A DNA stretch of 64,000 bases from contig CM049313.1 in assembly GCA_026874595.1 (NCBI GenBank), forward strand, positions 49,713,659 through 49,777,658, read 5' to 3'. The stretch comes from Sipunculus nudus. Lineage: Eukaryota; Annelida; Sipuncula; Golfingiida; Sipunculidae. The translations under genes and the position numbers were made by a program. Under the pieces are notes generated by a model. It ran no database searches. It worked only from the letters and a program-made list of their open reading frames with translations, and was not told the DNA's origin. This document shows positions 36,885 to 49,446 of the stretch, piece after piece; position 1 is the first letter of the stretch; each line of letters starts with the position of its first letter.

Positions 36885-38770
36885 ATGAGGGTTTGTGTGT
36901 GAAAGAGAGAATTAGTTTCGCCATGGACTTTGGCGTCGCATGTTGCTCCAATAACGAAATTGACGCGAAGCACCACGTGATTAACCTTTTGTCACCAGCA
37001 GGTGCGTGTTCACACGAATGCGCCCTCCCAAAATTAACATTTTTCCAATAATTATTTTCTCCCCTTCTTCTCCATGGGAACTGCATAAGTTCAAAGACCA
37101 AGCCTGTAACTGGAACTTTTCCAGATTAAGATAGCAGTTGAACGCCTTGCAGTTCTATCACTTAACAATAGGCGTGCGACATTCCATTCGTGCCTCACAG
37201 GAAATGAAGCTGATTTTAAAGTCCAAGAAATGATCAACCTGGCAGAGTTTTGTGACAACAAGTGCTTTTATGACCAAACTTCACGTAAGCTTCAATAAAG
37301 TTCATTTTGCGAGCCAAGTGTATATTGAACACATGGACTGATCACCCACTGACTTCCTTGTGCTCATAATTTGAGGCTTACTATAAACTCATTTAACATG
37401 GATTTAACAATTAGTTATTTCAACTAATCGAGGCACTCGTGCCTAGAGTAAGCCGGATAATACGAAGAAAGCCATTGACTTGGGGGGGGGGGGGATGGAA
37501 TCCACTCTCATAATCATACCGGGAATCAAACCAGGCCAGGGTCATCAGCGGAGAGATTCGGAAATTTATTTAAATATAAAATATTTTGTCAAATATATTC
37601 TTTTTTTCATTGCACCAAAATTTCGTATTCCCTGCGTTATTTAATCAGATATTCGATTTCATAGGCGCATGATGTGTACATTCAGAATAACTCATTGGTT
37701 ATTTTTATAAAAAATAGATGATACACTCGCCTTTGTACTCTGCAGTGCATCTTCACTTCAACACCTTTATTCACATTGAATTATATATGTCGTCGCATCA
37801 ACCGTTCCCCAGCACGAGCTCTTATATATTTACATACTTGTACCATGTTTCAGTTCAGGCATAGACATCCTGTACGGTCAACTTTATTTCATATATTGTA
37901 TACTCTTCCCGCTTTCAGAATATCGGTCAGTGTGACCTTGGAAACTACAGGTGTTGCCGCCAGTCTTCCACGACTAATAAAACAGGTTATGATAAATAAA
38001 CATGAGGTTTAAGGACACTGGATGGAAAACAGGAGATAAAATAATACGGTTTGACATTTGACAATCTAAGAAATAAAAAAGTAAAAAAAATATTTAAAAA
38101 AATGCATCAGTCTTTAGCAGCTGATGGAACTTGCCGTAGCAGATAAACAAAGCAAGAATAAAAGCAATTCATGCATTATAAAATGAGATAATGGAGCTTT
38201 GTTTCAATTTATTAAAATAAACGAGCCCTATAACTCAGATCCTACAGTGACCTGGAAGATTTGAAAGGACCTCGATGGATAAAAAGTCAAAAGTCATAAT
38301 GTTACGATTTGTGACCTGTTTATTGGTGAACGGACAACCCGCCGATCAGTGTTACCGTGATGATCACTTACAGTCAGCTGAGCAAAAACATGAAACACGT
38401 GCCCCCATCACATTGCCTATAACGTTTGCTTCATTTATTTCTGAAACTGTCCATAGAGGAATCTGCTAATTCTAGATCGCATTTCAGTAACATGATGCCA
38501 TTGTCGAAATAACGATAACTGACACGCTTTGGCCACAGTTGCAGCGGGCTTCGATGAAACCTGTTTCAGTTATGCGCTGTATTTTCTTCGCTGTCACGTG
38601 CTAATTGGTATGGCATATTAATCAAATTGGACATAGTCACGATGTTGCAAACTGTGAGAGCTATTGTATTGCATGATCAGGTAGGGAGTATAACCAGATG
38701 ATTGTTTTGATAATTAATTATACATTTATATTGAGTATCATGTCTAGATATTAGCGTGATCACTTTGGTA
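36885..38770. other. Intergenic DNA
   Basis: No gene recognised. There is a poly-G run at about 37482-37493. Sequence near 38227-38275 (AACTCAGATCCTACAGTGACC, GGACCTCGATGG) resembles units of the 12.3-13.6 kb array. Confidence 0.45.
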
Positions 38771-39846
38771 ATGCTACGGTCACAAATCACTAAATGCCGC
38801 CTGCCGGCGTGGTAACTGCCAGTTTTCACTAAAATTCCTCAGGTGGCAGCTCGGTGGCAGGCACAATCGGCAGGCGGCAGTCGGCATTTTAGATGCCGCT
38901 AGGACGCCGCTGAAATTTTAAGAAAAAGTTAAAATTCTGGCTGCCACCGGCCGATTTTTTCCAATTATGCCAGTCGTCAGGTCGCCGGCCGGGTGCATTT
39001 CGAAGTCGCGCGGTGGCTATCAAGCGGCAGGCGGGCAGCAGCGCGATTTTTATTCGGTCGTGGGGCTCGAGGTCCTTCAAACTTCGGCCGGCGATCGGTA
39101 GGATCTAACTGCCACTCTTTAGCATCCGGCCTGCTGCCGTTATGCTTCCGACATGCCACCGTACGATTTCAAAATATCTGCCGGCGGCAGGGCGGAGATT
39201 GAAAGGCAGCTGGGAGGCGGCTGTCGGTGTCGGTAGGTGGCAGGACGGCGATCTACCGATTGCAGACTCCCGGACCCCTAAATATAAATCCGAGGCCATC
39301 CACCATACAACATACTGGCTTTGGGGCTGGCGCCTTGTACTTTCTCTTGCCTTTAGGGGGCATCTTGTTGGAAGGAAATGGTTGATAATAATGGTTGATG
39401 GAAAATGGTTGATAATAAATGGTTGATGGTACACTTTGTAGTGATACGAGAGCAATCTAGGTTTATATATCCAACCGGGAACCAGACTGCCGCCGTCAGA
39501 TTATCGGGCGGGCGCCGGCCGGTGGCAATTAGAACGCCCGATCGTTGGCCGGTGGCAGGTGTAAATGGCCGGTGTCCGCCAGGTCACCGGGAGGTGGCAG
39601 GTAATATCTGACGGCTGCCGGCCTGTCGCCTAACTGCAACCGGCCAACACCCTAATGACGTCACACACCCCCTCGAACTTAGACACTGCCTTGGGCCGCC
39701 CGGAGCCCGTCAGGCGGCCTTTTAGTAGCAGTTATTTATGACCACTCGCACCGATTTGCAAAAAATCGGCCGGCGGCATGTAACTTTAAGAATCCGCCGA
39801 TGTCTAAAAATCGGCAGGCGGCAGTTTCACATTGTGACCGTAGCAT
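38771..39846. mobile_element. GC-rich 1.08-kb element with terminal inverted repeats
   Basis: The left end ATGCTACGGTCACAAATCAC, then TAAATGCCGCCTGCCG, is mirrored at the right end, whose reverse complement reads ATGCTACGGTCACAATGTG, then AAACTGCCGCCTGCCG. Weaker inverted similarity continues inward, with GCC(A/G)CCGGCCGATTTTTT near 38943 and again in reverse near 39760. The interior is unusually GC-rich and full of GGCGGCAG and GGTGGCAG. It has a short GGTTGATAATAAT tandem near 39379. No transposase is visible, so it would be a nonautonomous foldback-like DNA transposon. No convincing target duplication was found. Confidence 0.75.
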
Positions 39847-40014
39847 CAGAGAGCACACATGCCTCGTTTGATGTTAATTTCAGTACAGTTTATTTTCGTG
39901 GGAGCCATCTCTTTTTGGCAGTCTCTATGGTAACGATTGTTTGTTGGAGACTTCAAAGGATGAGCAGCTGTTTAGTTTGGTTTACTCAGGGTTTTGTCTC
40001 TGGTGGCGTGTCCA

Positions 40015-40022
40015 TATAAAAG
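40015..40022 (+). promoter_or_regulatory. TATA-like box 1
   Basis: TATAAAAG in the context GTCCATATAAAAGTTC. First of three promoter-like motifs in this 650-bp stretch. Confidence 0.35.
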
Positions 40023-40060
40023 TTCATGTAACATTTGGCAGTCGGCATAAGGAAGTGGTG

Positions 40061-40110
40061 ATTGGCCAGAAGACGGTCTGAACTTGTGACGTCAGCAGGC
40101 ATATTTAAGG
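40061..40110 (+). promoter_or_regulatory. CCAAT, CRE and TATA-like cluster
   Basis: ATTGG (inverted CCAAT, 40061-40065), a perfect CRE palindrome TGACGTCA (40087-40094) and ATATTTAAGG (40101-40110) follow in promoter-like order and spacing. An 81-codon open frame begins at 40125 but matches nothing I know. This may be the promoter of a first exon or of an unrecognised LTR. Confidence 0.4.
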
Positions 40111-40646
40111 GTGTAGGATGAGAGATGATGTCTAAAAGCGTAGATAGTCGGCGTCTGATGAAGGCAAGGGTCATTACTCTGTTACGGACTTCTGTAATCT
40201 GGCGATTTACACATGTTGTAAGCGCTTCCAGGAACGTTCCGAGGACATTATTTAAAAACGTAACTGTAGAACTACTGGATTTCGCTGTGTGGAATCGTAT
40301 TCGGTTACGCAGAGTTGGAGGACTCCAGAAGACATCATCTGTGAAAGAAATTGATCCTGTGTCAAGATAGAATAGTCAGTGCGCTACTGAGTTAGGGCTG
40401 TTTGAACTGTGTCTCCAGAGACAAACCAGTACTCTAGCGAGGGACTGTTGGTAGTAGGAGCTCCGTGTCTTTAAGTGGAGTGTAAACAGCGCGAGCAAAC
40501 AGTGAGCTCAGCAACACAACATTCCGATGTTACGTGTGCACAATGGTCATTATACCAGGAACAGTGTAAAGGAGGGACTTCTCTGTGCAGAGTGATAAAC
40601 ACACTTGGCGATTTAGAGCTATTGGTTTCAGCCAGTTGGTTTGACA

Positions 40647-40678
40647 TATAAAAGAACCAGGCCGTTCCCATCTTCAGT
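40647..40678 (+). promoter_or_regulatory. TATA box plus initiator-like TTCAGTGG
   Basis: TATAAAAG at 40647-40654 precedes an initiator-like TCAGT whose A (40676) lies 29 bp downstream, the classical spacing. An ATG at 40707 opens only 15 codons (MTILANLVMYCVGLI), which would have to splice onward. Confidence 0.4.
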
Positions 40679-40925
40679 GGCGTGACACACGACAAACGTT
40701 CAAAGCATGACGATCTTGGCCAATCTTGTTATGTACTGCGTTGGTCTAATTTAAGCCTAGGAATTCTTTAAGTTTAATGCGGTGTTTTTCGAGAATTATT
40801 ACGCTTCTGATCGACTTTCGACGACGAATATGCAAGGTTCGAATCTTACAAAAGATATACTCAACAAATTCACAGAGAAATCCTATGTCTGTTTTTGAAG
40901 GCGCTCGCTCTGTCTGTCATCTCTT

Positions 40926-40928
<3 letters not shown>

Positions 40929-40985
<57 letters not shown>
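40929..40985. repeat. (CT)n microsatellite
   Basis: Uninterrupted CT run of about 56 bp. Confidence 0.97.
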
Positions 40986-40987
<2 letters not shown>

Positions 40988-41139
40988 GACATATGCATGG
41001 ATACATACGTACAGACAAGTAATGTTCATACATTACTAATGATAAAGCCGTGTGAATCTATTGTCGATGAGTCGATAAACTTAATTATTTGTTATCACAC
41101 TATACATATATTACAAATACAAACTTACATATATTCAAA

Positions 41140-41282
41140 GACATAGATAGATCGATAGATAGACAGATAATCGAACATGAATACTCAAAGAAAAGTCAGT
41201 TCACTCCAAAGTGGAATCAAATTTTAGTATTGACCTTACGATTTCCAGTTGGCAGATCTGCTACTTAGCTACCAGAGATCCC
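41140..41282 (-). mobile_element. SINE-like fragment, minus strand, copy 1
   Basis: GATAGATAGACAGATAATCGAACATG...GTCAGTTCACTCC...GATTTCCAGTTGGCAGATCTGCTACTTAGCTACCAGAGATC parallels 41705-41856. On the minus strand GGTAGCTAAGTAGCAG is A-box-like. Probably the tRNA-like 5' part plus tail of a SINE. Confidence 0.55.
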
Positions 41283-41704
41283 TGTTTCCGTGCTAAACTC
41301 TGTTACCGTGACCCCCTGAGGGTGCAGCAGGCTCTCGATGTATAAATTAGCTACCAGGTGTTAGGTATGAGAGGTGATTTTTAGGCATGACATGAGATTT
41401 TGTCGGCATGTGTCTGACACATGCGACATTAAATGTCACGTTGTGGCTACAGTTCAGCGTACTTTAATATAACCTCGTTCTATTAAACCCTGTAGTTACA
41501 TTGTTGGCAGGGAGCACGACTACTTGGCTACCCCGGTCATGTATCACGTTTGTCTAATTAAACTCTAGTTAGTCATGAAGCATAATTAGGGGTTTCGATA
41601 ATTATTTCTGTTTGCATGGTCTTATGAATACCTAGATACAAGGGTTAGATTTCACAAAAGCTATACGGTACAAATTCACAGATAAAAACTGTATCTATTT
41701 ATTT

Positions 41705-41856
41705 TTTATTATCGACCGACAAAGCGATGGAAGGACTGACAGACAGGTGGAACACGCATACACAAATAAATGTCAGTTCACTCCGAAGCGAGATCGAACT
41801 CCTGACCTAAATTTTCCGCTCGGAAACTCTGCTGCTGATCTACTCAGAGATCATGG
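41705..41856 (-). mobile_element. SINE-like fragment, minus strand, copy 2
   Basis: It shares TGTCAGTTCACTCC, an AACTCCTGACC block, GGAAACTCTGCTGCTGATCTA and CAGAGATC with copy 1. On the minus strand GGAGTTCGATCTCG is B-box-like. The two copies lie 565 bp apart in the same orientation. Confidence 0.6.
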
Positions 41857-43829
41857 GTTCGATTCCCCCTTGGAGTGAACCGACCATTTTGTGAATTCTT
41901 GTTCTATCCAACCACTTTCAATTAGCCAGCATGTCTATTCATATACATACATTTATACTTCTCATGGACGATTCTACTGTGGAGGCAGTTCGTCGTTGGC
42001 ATTTAAATGATGACCTAATTAAATGATTATACATTTCAGGTAATCATGAGATATTGTAGTGCCTTCAGTCTGGGTTTAAGAAACTCCTTTCGGTTTCGAT
42101 ATCAGATAAAAGCTACACGTAAAACAGATTACATAAAACAACATTTTAAGAATATGAATTAAGTACTCTCTGCGGTTATGAGAAATTTTATATACCATAA
42201 AATTTAGTAGTCAGTGATGTAATATAATATATGCTCATATGAATGACACTTTGATATATACTTTTGTACCAATGCAAAATCATTAGATATTAGATGGGGG
42301 GGGGGGGTTAGGCATGTCTTAACCAAGGGCATTGAGTGACCAGATCAGATGTCTTTTGGAACGTCACTGAATACAACAAACAGGGGTTTAACAGAAGTGT
42401 GAAATTTTTTATTTACAAATTGGAGGATGTAAGCGTTTTCAGCAATTCTATCATCTCATATCATAGAAAAATTGTGCCAAAGGATTCAATACGTCGTGAT
42501 CCAAGGAGATCCAAGATGTCAATAGAAATTAAAGCGATAGATGATTTGTTTGGATTCAATAACACACAAGACGTCATTCTTGGTGACATCTTCCCCAGTA
42601 CACAGGTTTTAGAGATATGCACTGGCCAACGTTTCATGATCTCATGAGAAGCCAGATTTGTTTAGGAAAGTGGTATGTGTAACGGCGCATCTCCCGCCTG
42701 AAAGTTACTCGGCTTCGAGGTACGTCCTGGATATGACGCAATCGGGCCACCGAAAAGGGGGGGGGGGGGTCGAGACCTCCTCCTGCTCAGAACCACCGAC
42801 ACTTTTTTAGACCAATTTTATGCATGACAAGTAAATTGCTCGAAATAAGCACCGAATTGTCACCCGTTGACCAGCCCCCCCCCCCCCCTGCAAAAAATCT
42901 TGCATCCGCGCCTGTATTCTCAAGATGTCGGCCAACAGTACCCTGTCCTACCGCATGCGGCCAATCGGGATGGATTCTAAAGTGAATATAAGTGTTGATC
43001 ACTTTGATTGTTGTGCCAGATTTTCTCAACTTGATTCGTGATCAGTTCATCGCGAATACCTCATTGCGGGTACTTCAGAAGCGGCGCGTTAACAGATGCT
43101 ACATAGCGTTTGCGGTATATATGAATTCTGTCTGACATTTAATAGATAGCCGTAGCCTAACAGGAAAAGAAAAAGCGCCAGTTATCTTAAAATCATTCAG
43201 ATAACTCTATTTCCCAACAAGCGAGCGTGTCGATTTTCTTCTTCGTTGCTGCAATTTACTTTAACTGTTGGAAAACTGGTTTGAATTCTGCCTGGCTCCG
43301 AAAGAGATTACTGTAGTTACAAACTACAAAGTATTGTCTGGAAAGTTAAACTTATTAATTAAATGCTAATTTACAGGTTTGCGACAACAGGCGTCAGGTC
43401 CACCAAGGTCTAAAACTCTGTTAAATAATCGTACGTGGTTAAAGCAGTACATTTGGATGACATTGTTAAGACTTCAAACTTGCCCCACTTCCCAATAGTG
43501 TTCTTTTTATCAATGTCACATTCACTGTATATGTAAATGTATTGTTGTCATAGCTTAATATACATTTAGCCACATTGACCCAGGTTCCTTGGAGTTATAG
43601 GATGTTATGATGGTTTAACAAACATTATAATTACTGTTATTATCATTTGTTGTTGTTGAAAGCTAGTGACATTGTGTTGATATATGAAATGGGCACCTGT
43701 ATACAGAAGAAAAGAACGTGATCTGAAGGGGCCATCCGATATTGAATGCACCAGTGATCTGGGGAGGGGTAATATTATAATGCTTATCCTAACAGGGCTT
43801 GAAATCTATATAATGCAGAGTTGGGTCCA
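41857..43829. other. Intergenic DNA with poly-G/C tracts
   Basis: Poly-G lies at about 42296-42308 and 42759-42768, and poly-C at about 42875-42888. The segment 42759-42915 ends TCTTGCATCCGCGCCTG, the reverse of a CAGGCGCGGATG-type repeat start. An open frame at 42336-42647 (103 codons) is unrecognised. Confidence 0.45.
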
Positions 43830-43995
43830 AAGGTAATTGTATTTGAAGTAATTGTAATTACACTTACTCTATTTAAGTAGTTGTAATTGTAATCGATTTT
43901 ATTTTTCAATCCTGAAAAGTTATACTTATCTTTATTGTAATCGATTGCTTTTGAAAGTAATTGTTGGAAGAATTACTTTAATTGTTGGAACAATT
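43830..43995. repeat. AATTGTAAT / ATCGATT-rich repeat block
   Basis: Repeated GTAATTGTAATT, TAATCGATT and GGAAGAATTACTTTAATTGTT motifs form a loosely periodic block. A related block is at about 45640-45725 (TGTAATTGTAATTCTAATCGATTACAATT). Confidence 0.55.
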
Positions 43996-44689
43996 ACTTT
44001 AGGTATATATGACACATGATCAATTCCATCAAACTTCCAAATTTGGAGAAGCATACCTGTCTATCAACTAATTTCCCATGGTTGTAACTTGTTACTCGCT
44101 TACTTCAAAGACACATATACATTTGGATTAATGTTTATCATCTCAGGCAACTTTTTCATTTTGACTGAATACAAAGGTTTCCCAGCACCCCTCTTATGTC
44201 AGGTTGCCCCCGTTAATCAGAAATCGATTACCCCAAACTATTTTAGATTGCCTCTAGCTGACTTAATGAAATGATAAATGATAATGCTTTTATCTCATGG
44301 TATATTATTTTAATAAACAACATGAAAGATTCTCGATATAAAAGATGGAATAAGTCTGCGAATCAAAAGCATAATGTTAACTATATTGTTAATGACAGTT
44401 TTGTTGACTCGCATACTTCACCAAAGCACATGTCAAATTAATTTTAAACATAAGATATACAAAGATTTAAATTACGTTGGAAAAAAGAGATGAATAAATT
44501 ATGAGCAGTTTATGTTAATTAACATATAAGGAAGAATCCAAAATCAGAGGGGTAAACTGAAACAGTTTTATGTTACAGGCGGATGGGGGGGGGGGGGGGT
44601 CCGAACACATAGCGTGAGCTCCCGGCCCGGTGACGTTCCACTCACGGTAATCTGAACTCGCTGCACCGGCACTTGGACTCACTGACTCA
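43996..44689. other. Intergenic DNA
   Basis: No gene recognised; poly-G at about 44584-44599. Confidence 0.45.
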
Positions 44690-44940
44690 TTTCACCTTTC
44701 TTATACTTTAATAAGGTTCTGTATGTGAGTACGCACAGTCCTCGTGTATATGTTTACCATATTAAAAGACCAGAGGTGTGATCTTGCGTATCCACAACAT
44801 TTTCCAAACAAGGAGAAAAGTATGAAAGAAGAAACATATAAAGAAACATTCGTTTGAAGATTGAAATTTCTCAATTTGTTAATTTGCGCGATACAGCCGC
44901 TAGGTGATGTTCATCCTATGTATATGTTCTCCACCAATGA
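44690..44940 (-). repeat. Dispersed foldback-containing repeat, third copy
   Basis: The reverse complement matches 9080-9330 through CACCTAGCGGC, TTTCTCCTTGTTTGG, ACGCAAGATCACACCTCT, ATATGGTAAACA, GGACTGTG and ACTCACATACAGAACC. Here the terminal CCATAACAATG end is eroded. Confidence 0.75.
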
Positions 44941-46351
44941 ACGCGACTAGTGCAAGTTTATTTTCATTCGTGTAGAGGAGTAAGCAAATAGTTTCAGAAT
45001 GAAACATTTGCATACTATTTTAAGGATAAAATACCATGAAACACTAAACATCATGTAAATCATGCCTAGTATGTAAATAGGTCCCCTTAGATAGCATATT
45101 AAAACATTATGCACAGATATGATTTTTATAGGTTAAGGATAACACGTATTTAGGAGCTAACCCAGTAAATTTTTGAAGTACTCTGAATCACCATTATGTT
45201 TTCTTTGAAGGATTCCTTACCATTTAAGAGAATTGCAGCCATTATCATTCACTAATATTCCCGGTAATTGGAGCTGCCTTTGTTTCGGCGGGCAGAGTGA
45301 CCTGTGATGCAACGATCGATTTATTTCTCTAAATTTGCTTTGATTAATATATTTCCAGTGCTGACAAACCACATTTCAAAATTTGATCCGGATCATCGAT
45401 ATATTCTGAGCTGGTGGTCTAAATTGTTGATGGAAGTATATGTGTATATACATTTGTGTGTGTGTGTATAAATATATATGTGTGTGTGTATCTCAGAGCT
45501 TTCTAGTTTAAATCATTCAATTATATTGAATTTATTTATTCAACTTGATTCCTTTATTTATTGTTGAGACTGTTAAAAAAAAGCTCACACCAATCTTTAA
45601 TCCAGTAGCTGTACTTGTCATACAATGTAAATGGCCTTCAAGCATAAAAGTAATTGTTAAAGTTATTACGATTTCTTATAGATGTAATTGTAATTCTAAT
45701 CGATTACAATTCTTAAAACACAAACTTAATCTGACATTAGCCATGCCCCTTTCTAAAAGTGGTAAAGCATTCTCTTACAAAAATCCTGGATCTTTTCATT
45801 GAAGTTGGATTTGGATTAGGTTTTCCATGTTTATGCGCTTTTGTTTGTTTGATGATTAATTTGGTTGTTTGATTATGCAGGGGAATAATTGAAAAGTCAT
45901 GTATGTAATTCAGTGAAACATTTGAAGAGATTGATGTCAGTGAAAAAATAGAATGCCGTAACATATTTTCTAATGTGACCTTGATGTAACAGTGGAGACA
46001 GGATTATTTGTACCCACATATCTTACTCATATACAGCACATGTAAATACCGAACAGAATATGGGATAAATTTACAGGAGTAAAGTTATTACTAAGAAACA
46101 CTCCTTGCATTGATTTCTCTGAGGTTTGGATGATTGACACCCAAAGGCAAATAGGAAGTGAACATTCGTTTAATGTTACTGTACATAGTAATACTACTAC
46201 ATTTAATATAATGTCAATAATGAGAAGAACATCATTGAATTGAAGATGAAAATCGATCTTCACACCAAAAGAGAGAATAAGAGGATTTGTTGTTATTAGA
46301 TCTGTCCATCTGTCTGTATTATTATGTACATTTGTCTTAAGTTATGACTGT
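44941..46351. other. Intergenic DNA
   Basis: No gene recognised. A (GT)n/(TA)n mix lies at about 45437-45490 and the AATCGATTACAATT block at 45640-45725. Confidence 0.45.
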
Positions 46352-46800
46352 GGACAATTTAAGTGATCTACAAAATTCAAATGAGTTCAATTTGTATATA
46401 AATATTTAGACAAGGACACTTATTCTGCTGATGAATTATAGTATATACTATAGAACTATATAAGTATATACTGTATATCTAATAAAGTATATGCTATAGA
46501 ACTATAAATAGTATATACAATAGAATTGTATATGTTATATATTATAGAACTATGTGTGGACAAGTTATCTACAAAATATCTCAACTCATTTCAGTTTGTA
46601 AATAAACTTTTAGACAAGGAATTGACCCTGCAGGTGAACTATAGTATATACTTTATAACTATATAGTACATATTATGGAACTATAAATAGTATATGCTTG
46701 AGACTATAAATAATATGTAGTATAGAACAATAAATAATATATATTATAGAATTAATTATGGTACATACTATAAAACTATAGTAGCTATAGTATTTTTCTT
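46352..46800. repeat. AT-rich tandem repeats within a ~206-bp duplication
   Basis: A block with GGACAA, TCTACAAAAT, AGTTTGTAAATAAA-like sequence and TTTAGACAAGGA occurs at about 46352 and 46558. Each is followed by arrays of a roughly 25-bp ACTATAAATAGTATATACTATAGA-like unit, here described in part: TAGTATATACTATAGAACTA recurs about a dozen times with changes. Confidence 0.75.
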
Positions 46801-47689
46801 TGGCCGGGTATGAACCCCCTGAAATGTGTATCTAAACCAAGATATGTTTGGCTGATCAGAAAATGCCATATATTCATAGGATAATCATTGACGTCTTTGC
46901 TCCTTGAGACAGCCCTGACTGTTACCATGATCCTTTGACTGTTTTGCAGGGATGGGTACAAGCTTCGACTGTAATTACCTGTGACGTGACAGACAAATTA
47001 CGTGGTAAGTAGATGTTTACCTGGCTGTGAGTGTAACTGCGAGTTCGTCGACTTGGTTTTCGGACGGGTGTATTGACATCATTTAAACAAGCATTATCCT
47101 GTCTAGCACTGGAAAAATTAATGGTCGTAGTGAATATCCTGACCAGCCTGCATGTCACGGATGGAGATCCCCGGGCAGACAAGATTGCCAGTATCTTTAG
47201 TAATGGCCGGTGTTGCCCTAAGCACCTCATTTGGATACACAATCTTAAAAAAATCAGTCACGGTATGGGGGAAACATTTACAGACGATTGTTATAAATAT
47301 GCTACAATATATTTTGATTTGGACATGCAATGGTGACATCAGGCTGACATTGGGACATTGAGGTAACTGTCATAGTTCATTACATGATTCATTTGAAAAC
47401 AAAAAAGAAAAATCATCAATTATGTAACACTACCTTGCAATGCTCTATATGAAGGTACACGCAAACATGAGATGTGAACATAGAGAAACCCAACTCTATA
47501 TACACAGCACCTATTTATATTAATAAAACATGTACCTGATTTCAAATTAATTGAAACGGAAAAAAACAGCACGATCCCTGTATAAATCTCTTTTTCCGTG
47601 TAAATTAAGCACAGTCCAGCGAACAGCAGACACAAAAACACTGGCCACTTGCTGATATCACATCTACGGTAATGATATTCTTTTCAGGT

Positions 47690-47694
<5 letters not shown>
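46801..47694. other. Intergenic DNA
   Basis: Overlapping open frames on both strands at 46922-47361 are unrecognised. One encodes a hydrophobic LVMAGVALSTSFGYTI stretch. I do not call a gene. Confidence 0.4.

Positions 47695-47777
<83 letters not shown>
47695..47777. repeat. (TA)n followed by (GA)n
   Basis: About 58 bp of TA and then about 25 bp of GA, a compound microsatellite. Confidence 0.96.
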
Positions 47778-49185
47778 TGGAATAAGAATTCAGAGAAAAG
47801 TTACAGGCGGAACTTGGCTGGCCCAGTTAAGAATGTAGAAATGGGCTAATCAATATTACAATCCTGTGGACCGATTTTAAACTTGGCCTACTCAGATCAG
47901 AATCCTTATCTAATCTTAGGCTAGCTTGATTTTTATCATCCTAAATCAGATAATACAGTAAACATTTATTCAGATACACCATTTTGAAAAGCACAAGAGG
48001 ACCATTTAAACTACTTTAGTGAGGTAAACGATAACAAACAAATGTAATGTGCTTCTTTGGTTTCACCTATTCTTCCAGCATGCAAGTTCACATCAACTAC
48101 ACCTAAACCAACTACTATAATTAATCACAGTTTAGAATATGTGTCAGTTCTGAGACATCTACTTGACTTAATATCAATATTTTCAACTTAACCCAGAAAA
48201 TTATCTGTTTTGAATATTAAAATTCAAGTGTAATATTAAATATATACATGAATAATTAAATACCAGCTTTACACATATATAAGTGAACAAAAGAAATTGA
48301 TTTTGGTGCTCATTTGGGTGAGAAGCTTGACATTGTGCCCTAACATGGGGATAGGGAGAGGTTTGTGATACCATTACTGTAATTTTCAATAGCAGAAAAT
48401 CCACAGCTGAGAAAATGATATGATTGCTGTCATTTGGCAGTCTCAAAAATAGAGGTGAACATGCGTGAAAATTGGATTTAGAATGTTATTTCAGAGGGTG
48501 ACAAACATGGTGGAGGTTTCACTTTGGAGATATTTAAAAAAAAGCTAATCTAATAACTGATAACTAATCTGAATTGAAGATAGTTTAATGCTGCAATACA
48601 AATATTCTCTACCTTCAATAGTTAAAATCCTGAGTTGGTGAATATTGTCCCACTTTTCTATCTAAATACATTATGATCTTGTTAATAATTCACACAAATT
48701 AGTCAATACAACCTAATTTATATACACTAGATATATATGTTTCTCTTTGCTAAATTTCAGTCATCTAATTTTAATGACCTAAGTTCAGCTATCTTGATAG
48801 AAGTATTAGGGCCTTCTGTCCTTTATATGTAGTATGTTATAAGTGTTAGGTCCAATGTTAAAATATGTGTAATTTTTTAATGGGTGACCGGGGGGGGGGG
48901 GGGAGATCACAGACCTATATATAAAACCCCTTCTTATTATTAATGATATATAACTTTATATAACAAATAAAATTTTTAATAAACAGGCCTTGGATCACAA
49001 ACTTAACATTGAGTAACATATATATTAATAATTACTGATTAAATTTTGTTTTAGTTTGTTGAATTAATGCACATGTTCTGCAAGCTATATTTGTAGTTTT
49101 TAGCTGTAAAATACCAATGTTTAACATGATTATTTTATAATTATATTTTACACATTTCACATGAGATAGAAAATTACAGTTACAG
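47778..49185. other. Intergenic DNA
   Basis: At about 47800-47900 there is AACTTGGCTGGCCCAG and TTTTAAACTTGGCC, related to the tandem repeat at 49186-49365. There is a poly-G run at about 48890-48903. No gene recognised. Confidence 0.45.
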
Positions 49186-49365
49186 TTTAAAACTTGTCTG
49201 GCCCAGATTCAAATTTTTATCTTGGCCGGTCCAAATCAAAATTTTATTCTGGGCTGGCCAAGTTTTAAACTTGTCTGGCCCAGATTAGAATTCTTCTCTG
49301 GGCCGGTCCATATCAAAATTTTGATCTGGGCTGGCCCAGTTTTAAATTGGGCCAGATTCTAATCT
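49186..49365. repeat. 77-bp tandem repeat, about 2.4 copies
   Basis: AACTTGTCTGGCCCAGATT recurs at 49191 and 49268, each followed by GG(C)CCGGTCCA(A/T)ATCAAAATTTT and CTGGGCTGGCC. A partial third copy ends TCTGGGCC before the (TA)n tract. Confidence 0.85.
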
Positions 49366-49372
49366 GGGCCTC

Positions 49373-49375
<3 letters not shown>

Positions 49376-49442
<67 letters not shown>
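49376..49442. repeat. (TA)n microsatellite
   Basis: Uninterrupted TA run of about 67 bp. Confidence 0.96.

Positions 49443-49446
<4 letters not shown>

Noticed and set aside
42336-42647. 103-codon plus-strand frame
   Set aside because: No recognisable domain and no supporting signals; the length is within chance for this much sequence.
47073-47361. Frames including a hydrophobic LVMAGVALSTSFGYTI segment
   Set aside because: Three frames on two strands are open here, and the membrane-like segment alone is not evidence of a gene.
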